Source: Thermoprotei archaeon
Lineage (GTDB): Archaea; Thermoproteota; Thermoprotei; Thermofilales; Thermofilaceae
DNA: 27,443 nucleotides
Direction of reading: 5' to 3'
Assembly (NCBI GenBank): GCA_003649495.1
Contig: QMRZ01000006.1
Coordinates: forward strand, 1-27,443
Part shown: in pieces, positions 24,028-27,443 of the stretch
Position numbering within the stretch: the stretch's first letter is position 1
Layout of the letters: the number at the start of each line of letters is the position of its first letter
Position numbers and translations under genes: made by a program
Notes under the pieces: generated by a model
The model's input: only the letters and a program-made list of their open reading frames with translations
Told to the model about the DNA's origin: nothing
The model's database searches: none

Positions 24028-24988
24028 ATGACAGAGGCATTACGGAAGTTCCTGGATAGGAGGCGTAGGGTATACCCGGATGTCGTATCCCTCCTAGTGG
24101 ATGGATGACCCACGCCTCTAGTGAGGTTGAAGAGCGAGTGTAGAGATGGGGTGGAGGTATGGGCTAAGTTGGAGTGCTACAATCCGTTCAGCAGGAGTGT
24201 GAAGGACAGGCCTGTCTGGAACATGTTGAGGAGGGCCCTGGAGGAAGATAGGGTGAGGAGAAAGCTCTATGAGGCAACCTCTGGCAATGTTGGGATAGCG
24301 TTGGCCGCTCTCTGCAACTTCTATGGCCTAGAGTTAACTGCTTTTCTGCCCAAGAAGCCACCAGCCGTTACTCTCAAGCTGCTAAGGATACTGGGGGCTG
24401 GGATTATTGAGACAGATTATGAGACTATAAGCCCGGAGTTCTGGAGGTGGGTTGCCAGCTTGGCAGAGAGGAATAGGGCTTTAAACCTTAACCAGTTCGA
24501 GAACTATGCTAACCCTGAAGTCCACTACAGGACGCTTGCTAACGAGCTCATAGAACAGCTCGAGGCTGTGGGGAAGGAAGCCTGACTTCGTGATAGCTGG
24601 CATAGGCACTTCCGGCCACATATACGCGATCTCCAAGAGAATGGGGGAGAAGTACGGAGATGAGGTGAAGATAGTCGGGGTCCAGCCAGCTCCCGGCAGC
24701 AGGATCCCAGAGATAAAGCGGGTTGAGGCTAAGCCAAAATGGCTCGAGAAGGCTAGGCCGGACCGCATAGTGGATATCAGCCTGGAGGAGGCAGTGGAGG
24801 GAGTCATGATAGTTGCGAGGAGGGAAGGCCTACTCATAGGCCTAAGCGCGGGAGCAGTGTACCAGGCGTATAGGAGGCTGGTTGCTGAGGGATGGCGGGG
24901 GGTCTACGTCTTAGTATTCCCTGATGACGTGTTTAAATACATGAATATAGTAGCCGAGCACTTAGCTAGAGGTAATCGGAGAGGTTAA
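24028..24988 (+). pseudogene. Cysteine synthase-like PLP enzyme, broken by in-frame TGA and frameshift
   Basis: Joined across two faults, this encodes about 320 residues of a fold-type II PLP enzyme like archaeal cysteine or O-phosphoserine sulfhydrylases. From ATG 24028 the frame reads MTEALRKFLDRRRRVYPDVV up to VDG, then meets TGA at codon 27 (24106-24108), then continues in the same frame PTPLVRLKS and ECYNPFSRSVKDR, with the PLP lysine in SVKDR, then TSGNVGIALA. A one-base excess in GGGG (24570-24573) breaks the frame near 24583; dropping one G joins EAVGRKPDFVIAGIGTSGHI and the rest. Everything else is well conserved, so decay is recent, or these are sequencing errors, or recoding. TGA could be a TGG (Trp) changed by one base. 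Stop overlaps mtaB's by 23 bp. Confidence 0.72.
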
Positions 24989-26330
24989 AGGAGCCGACTC
25001 TCGACTCGTAGTATTCAGCCTTCTCGAGTAAATCCTCAGCATCGAGCGGCAAATGCTCGAACTCGCGCTTGAGGCGTAGCATGTAGCCCGCCTCCCTGTT
25101 ATCCATCCTCAGCCTGCCCTTCCTCCACTCCACTTCGATGAGCTGTAGAGCCTTAATACCCGCTCGAAGGGCTCTCCGGTAATCATCGCTCTCCTCTACT
25201 ACCGCATGGGCTATCTCCCAGGCGAATAGTGGTGCCAGGATTAGGGCCTGTGGATCCTTCCAAGCATCAGACTCCACCATCAGGTCCCGCAATGTGGTCT
25301 CGCGCCTCATCCTTAGGGCTGCGTTCATTAATTCACAGTCATAATGTAATATCTCCAGGAATACCTGAGGCCCTGTTCCTCCGAACAGCTTCAGGTTCTC
25401 GACTTGCTCATTGGACCAGAGGTCGCAGGTGGCCGCTGCTATGTTGCCCACCAGGCTGGAATGCGCTACTGCGCTGGTCTTCCCCTCCATCGATATCGGG
25501 TAACCGGTAATTGCCTTTATGGCCACGTTCTCATAGGCGCAGTCCTTGCCTGGCCCCCTGGCTCCAACCTCATAAGCCTTGAGGGTTCTCGATATGCTCA
25601 TAGCCCTCACCACAGCGGCCAGGGTGTGGGGCATCATCCTGTGCACGAAGCCTCCCGCAAGCTTCATGGCCGTGTTAGCAAAGCCGCACGCGGTATCTCC
25701 GCCAGCCACCGCACCATGCCTAGCTGCTATCCTAACCACCTCCCTCCACAGCCTCTCAACATCTATTGGGGCTAGGATGCCCAGTGACAGCGCTATCCCC
25801 TCCAGGTCCCCCCTAACTATCGAGTAGTCAAAGACCTCCTTGCCCCCTATCGATTCGATTGATAGCACATCAGCTCCCGCAGCGGCTACCTCCTCAAATG
25901 CCTCCATCATTAGGGCCAGCGCCTCGTCCCTCGAGATTTGCCTAGACCACCTTATGTCAGCCACTGTGACCCTCAGTGCTAGTGCTATGCCATGCTCGCT
26001 GTGGTAGTTCTCCATGATGCTCCTCTGGGCCTCGACTATCTCCCTAGCCAGCTTAGGCTGCATGGTAGCCTTATAGCTTAATTCAGTTTCCAGCTGTAGA
26101 GCCTCCATCCCTAGGTCAACCGCTCTCTCCAGCACGTCCCCAGTGATCCTCTCAAATTCCTCGACTAGCTTCCCAGCCTCCTCAGCCCCTCTACTAGGCC
26201 AGTACTTCAGCTCCGGCACTACTCGGCCAGCGCCGACCTCGAGATCAAGTCCGTAGCGCATGGGCCGCTTAGCCCTGCCGAATACGAGCTCACGGGGGTC
26301 CTCATATGAAAGCGAGGTGAATCTCGTCAC
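24966..26330 (-). CDS. mtaB: Methanol:corrinoid methyltransferase MtaB
   Basis: The 454-residue protein matches Methanosarcina MtaB along its length, including the start (MTRFTSLSYE), DLEVGAGRVVPE, and YEVGARGPGKDC. MtaB splits methanol at a zinc site and hands the methyl to its corrinoid protein MtaC. All three zinc ligands known from M. barkeri (Glu164, Cys220, Cys269) are kept as Glu159 (LSIES), Cys215 (GDTACG) and Cys264 (GKDCAYEN), so activity is likely. No MtaC or MtaA gene flanks it, unlike the usual mtaCB pair. It starts at GTG 26330, with GGTTATAGG on the minus strand (plus 26352-26360) about 26 nt upstream. A related substrate such as a methoxy compound cannot be excluded. Confidence 0.92.
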   Translation of the reverse strand: MTRFTSLSYEDPRELVFGRAKRPMRYGLDLEVGAGRVVPELKYWPSRGAEEAGKLVEEFERITGDVLERAVDLGMEALQLETELSYKATMQPKLAREIVEAQRSIMENYHSEHGIALALRVTVADIRWSRQISRDEALALMMEAFEEVAAAGADVLSIESIGGKEVFDYSIVRGDLEGIALSLGILAPIDVERLWREVVRIAARHGAVAGGDTACGFANTAMKLAGGFVHRMMPHTLAAVVRAMSISRTLKAYEVGARGPGKDCAYENVAIKAITGYPISMEGKTSAVAHSSLVGNIAAATCDLWSNEQVENLKLFGGTGPQVFLEILHYDCELMNAALRMRRETTLRDLMVESDAWKDPQALILAPLFAWEIAHAVVEESDDYRRALRAGIKALQLIEVEWRKGRLRMDNREAGYMLRLKREFEHLPLDAEDLLEKAEYYESRVGSFNLSDYL

Positions 26331-26351
26331 GTGAGATGCAGGCTAAGGCCT

Positions 26352-26360
26352 CCTATAACC
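26352..26360 (-). promoter_or_regulatory. TATA-like box of mtaB
   Basis: On the minus strand GGTTATAGG lies about 26 nt before the GTG start at 26330, predicting a transcript that begins near the start codon. A GGAGG follows the TATA directly, but it is likely too far upstream to be transcribed. This implies mtaB has its own promoter, separate from the small gene upstream. Confidence 0.5.
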
Positions 26361-26414
26361 TCTTTCGCCTGACATGTAATAGTTCCCGAGGCGCAACTAG
26401 CCTTCCTGAGCACC

Positions 26415-26696
26415 CTAGCCAACCAGTTTAAGTAGTAATGCCTTAACCTCCTCTAGTGTTCCTGAGTCCCTGAGCCTTACGATTAAGCGGTTAGGCGCTA
26501 CATAGGTTATGGAGGCGCCCCCATATTCGTACTTCACGAGGGCGCTCCCCAGCTTAAGCCTCACCCTAGCCCTACTCTTAAGCTTCTCCAGCACCTCACC
26601 TGACCTCCCAGGTCTTATTATAGCTAAATATGTGCCGCTGGTCTGGCACACTACGTCTATTCTCTCGAAGAGCACGTTTAGAGCCCTCACACCCAC
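26415..26696 (-). CDS. Small conserved-looking hypothetical protein
   Basis: A 93-residue protein that I do not recognise. It has no membrane helix or cysteine cluster; it shows alternating strand and helix segments (RLKLGSALVKYEYGGASITY, then NRLIVRLRDSGTLEEVKALL), compatible with a small alpha/beta RNA- or protein-binding fold. Codon use (AGG arginine, high GC3) is like its neighbours, which argues that it is real. The start is GTG 26696, with TTATTTGG-type AT-rich sequence (plus 26718-26727) about 25 nt upstream. It lies 84 bp before mtaB in the same direction; mtaB has its own TATA box, so a shared function is not implied. Confidence 0.6.
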   Translation of the reverse strand: MGVRALNVLFERIDVVCQTSGTYLAIIRPGRSGEVLEKLKSRARVRLKLGSALVKYEYGGASITYVAPNRLIVRLRDSGTLEEVKALLLKLVG

Positions 26697-26704
26697 GGGC
26701 TAAT

Positions 26705-26738
26705 AGTCGCGTAACTGCTTATTTGGCTAGCGGCGACT
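26705..26738. promoter_or_regulatory. Inverted repeat flanking a TATA-like box
   Basis: AGTCGC (26705-26710) and GCGACT (26733-26738) are a perfect 6-bp inverted repeat bracketing the AT-rich CTTATTTGG that serves as a minus-strand promoter for the small gene at 26415-26696. It may be an operator; 6 bp is short enough that chance is possible. Confidence 0.3.
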
Positions 26739-26798
26739 CGAAGTACCCAATGGTTTTTTCCAGAGGCCTGAGGTTAGCTCTTAGGCGGGGGGTGACTG

Positions 26799-26848
26799 GC
26801 CGGGGAGCCTAGCTCAGCTGCTAAGGCCTGGGGGCTCGGCTTCCGGGC
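26799..26848. other. Long imperfect hairpin of unknown function
   Basis: The segment GCCGGGGAGCC-T-AGCTC pairs with GGGCT-C-GGCTTCCGGGC (plus strand) to give about 15 bp with two mismatches and a 15-nt loop. It starts right after the stop codon of the doubtful minus-strand gene at 26849 and lies in an otherwise gene-free gap of about 150 bp. It contains a tRNA-like TAGCTCAG but no T-loop. It might be a terminator, a small structured RNA, or a tRNA remnant. Confidence 0.4.
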
Positions 26849-27232
26849 TTATTTAGAGGGGCTGGCATCTAGTCCGCGTAGACGCTTGGTCAATAACTCC
26901 ATCATCTTCTCCTCCTCAAGCGTCTGCTTTTCCTCTGGGGTTAGGCTGCTTGGGAGCCAGGCGGGCTTCTCTCTCCTCCTATAGTAAGCCCTTATGGCCC
27001 TCCTGGCGCGCGCGTGGTCATTGGGGCCCGGCTGGTTGGGGGCTGGGGGTTGTCGGCTTGGCCCCCTAGTTGCTGGGGGCCCGCCCCATATCTCGCCCGC
27101 GCGCAGGGCCCCGCCACGCCGAGCGGCGTGGGGGAGCGGTGCGCCCTCTTGTTCATCGGGCTTGGTCGTGGGGTTCACTGCTGGTGGCGCCCAGCGCTGC
27201 TGGTGTTGCTGGGCGCCAGTGCCGCGGATCAC
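26849..27232 (-). CDS. Doubtful Pro/Gln-rich hypothetical protein
   Basis: The open frame gives 127 residues. The C-terminal 55 (ARARRAIRAYYRRREKP, then SSLTPEEKQTLEEEKMMELL) look like real coding: charged, helical, in the style of the neighbouring genes. The N-terminal half is disordered and low-complexity (GAQQHQQRWAPP, GPSRQPPAPNQPGP) and coincides with a run of strong GC-rich hairpins. It starts at GTG 27232, with no clear promoter or ribosome-binding site, so the true gene may be shorter or the stretch may be mainly structural RNA. I recognise no family. Confidence 0.4.
   Translation of the reverse strand: MIRGTGAQQHQQRWAPPAVNPTTKPDEQEGAPLPHAARRGGALRAGEIWGGPPATRGPSRQPPAPNQPGPNDHARARRAIRAYYRRREKPAWLPSSLTPEEKQTLEEEKMMELLTKRLRGLDASPSK
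27060..27218. other. Cluster of three perfect GC-rich hairpins
   Basis: Three perfect stems follow one another: GGCCCCC/GGGGGCC (27060-27081, 8-nt loop), CCACGCC/GGCGTGG (27114-27131, 4-nt loop GAGC), and TGGCGCCCAGC/GCTGGGCGCCA (27185-27218, 12-nt loop). In a thermophile such dense GC pairing often marks a structured RNA, on either strand. I found no SRP-RNA helix 8 or RNase P core motif, so it is not one of these. The same DNA overlaps the low-complexity half of the minus-strand ORF at 26849-27232. Confidence 0.4.
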
Positions 27233-27308
27233 TTCTGCTGTGGCTCGCCGCGGCTCTATCCTGTTAGGATTTCAGCTGGATTTATAGCATTGTCCCGGTT
27301 AGAGTTGG

Positions 27309-27443
27309 TTGAAAGTGGCTTGTGTGCCGCTGAGGCCCTGGGTGAGGATGCTCGGGGCTAGGCACGCGGGGCGGGCATCAACACCCAACGCACTGGATGA
27401 GAGGATGGCGAGGCTGGAGGAATTGTTAAATGTGCTCTACGAG
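27309..27443 (+). CDS. 5' part of an unidentified gene, cut by window end
   Basis: An open frame runs to the last base, with a helical, coding-like end (ALDERMARLEELLNVLYE). The frame opens after a TAG at 27300-27302. TTTATA at 27281-27286 is about 25 nt before TTG 27309, so a leaderless start there is possible, but ATG 27348 and ATG 27405 (MARLEELL) are also candidates. Too little is present to name a family; the heptad-like leucines suggest a coiled coil. Confidence 0.4.
   Translation, partial: MKVACVPLRPWVRMLGARHAGRASTPNALDERMARLEELLNVLYE

Noticed and set aside
24106..24108. Selenocysteine codon
   Set aside because: Cysteine synthases have no conserved Cys there, the lineage is unlikely to have Sec machinery, and a second frameshift also breaks the gene.
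26798..26870. tRNA-like string TAGCTCAG in a folded segment
   Set aside because: No T-arm with TTCRA loop, no plausible anticodon arm or CCA-proximal acceptor pairing; kept only as a hairpin.
26990..27245. SRP RNA or RNase P RNA
   Set aside because: The helix 8 GGAA-loop motif of SRP RNA and the conserved core of RNase P RNA are not seen on either strand.
27014..27361. Plus-strand 115-codon open frame
   Set aside because: Trp/Cys/Gly-rich low-complexity product with no coding character; it is best explained by GC-rich composition on the strand opposite the doubtful minus-strand ORF.

Overview
The window looks like a chromosomal segment from a thermophilic archaeon, most probably of the TACK/Thermoproteota side. 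Supporting this are the 3' end of an archaeal 23S rRNA with no 5S gene behind it, RNA polymerase subunit P, a proteasome beta subunit next to the archaeal KH/beta-CASP nuclease aCPSF1, a probable cyclic 2,3-diphosphoglycerate synthetase, and a tRNA-splicing endonuclease subunit that lacks catalytic residues (typical of heteromeric crenarchaeal-type enzymes). Many genes have TATA-like boxes about 25 nt ahead of the start codon, suggesting leaderless mRNAs. Use of AGG/AGA arginine codons and high GC also fit. I cannot name the genus. A methanol methyltransferase and an MtmB relative would fit Korarchaeota, Brockarchaeota or similar methylotrophic lineages, but this is inference.

Layout. 1-~375: 3' end of 23S rRNA, then a likely terminator. 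501-4847 (minus): DMT permease, phosphodiesterase-like alkaline phosphatase-superfamily enzyme, ABC exporter with an unusual C-terminal domain. 4942-8229 (plus): a monomethylamine-methyltransferase (MtmB) homologue with leucine where pyrrolysine should be, then a split altronate-dehydratase (UxaA) family pair. 8236-10592 (minus): NAD synthetase, PIN nuclease, MoaA. 10633-12835 (plus): cDPG synthetase and agmatinase-family enzyme. 12832-13440 (minus): rpoP (46 codons) and UPF0179. 13522-18875 (plus): psmB, aCPSF1, a GH116 beta-glucosidase. 18886-19937 (minus): PUA protein and non-catalytic splicing endonuclease subunit. 20073-23944 (plus): a complete four-gene group-3b NiFe (sulf)hydrogenase operon, hydBGDA. 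24028-24988 (plus): a cysteine-synthase-like gene broken by an in-frame TGA and a one-base frameshift. 24966-26696 (minus): mtaB (methanol:corrinoid methyltransferase) and a small unknown gene. 26700-27443: a GC-rich, hairpin-dense stretch with one doubtful minus-strand gene and a plus-strand ORF running off the end.

How the genes might work together. MtaB and the MtmB-like protein are both substrate-specific corrinoid methyltransferases, yet no corrinoid protein, second methyltransferase or methyl-CoM reductase gene is present here. The cytoplasmic hydrogenase would exchange electrons between NAD(P)H and protons or sulfur. A methyl-using, hydrogen-cycling heterotroph with sugar breakdown (GH116, UxaA family) is a reasonable picture but not proven from 27 kb. 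The strongest items for a second look are the pyrrolysine-less MtmB homologue, the doubly interrupted cysteine-synthase gene, and several hairpins placed at translation starts or in the terminal GC-rich stretch.
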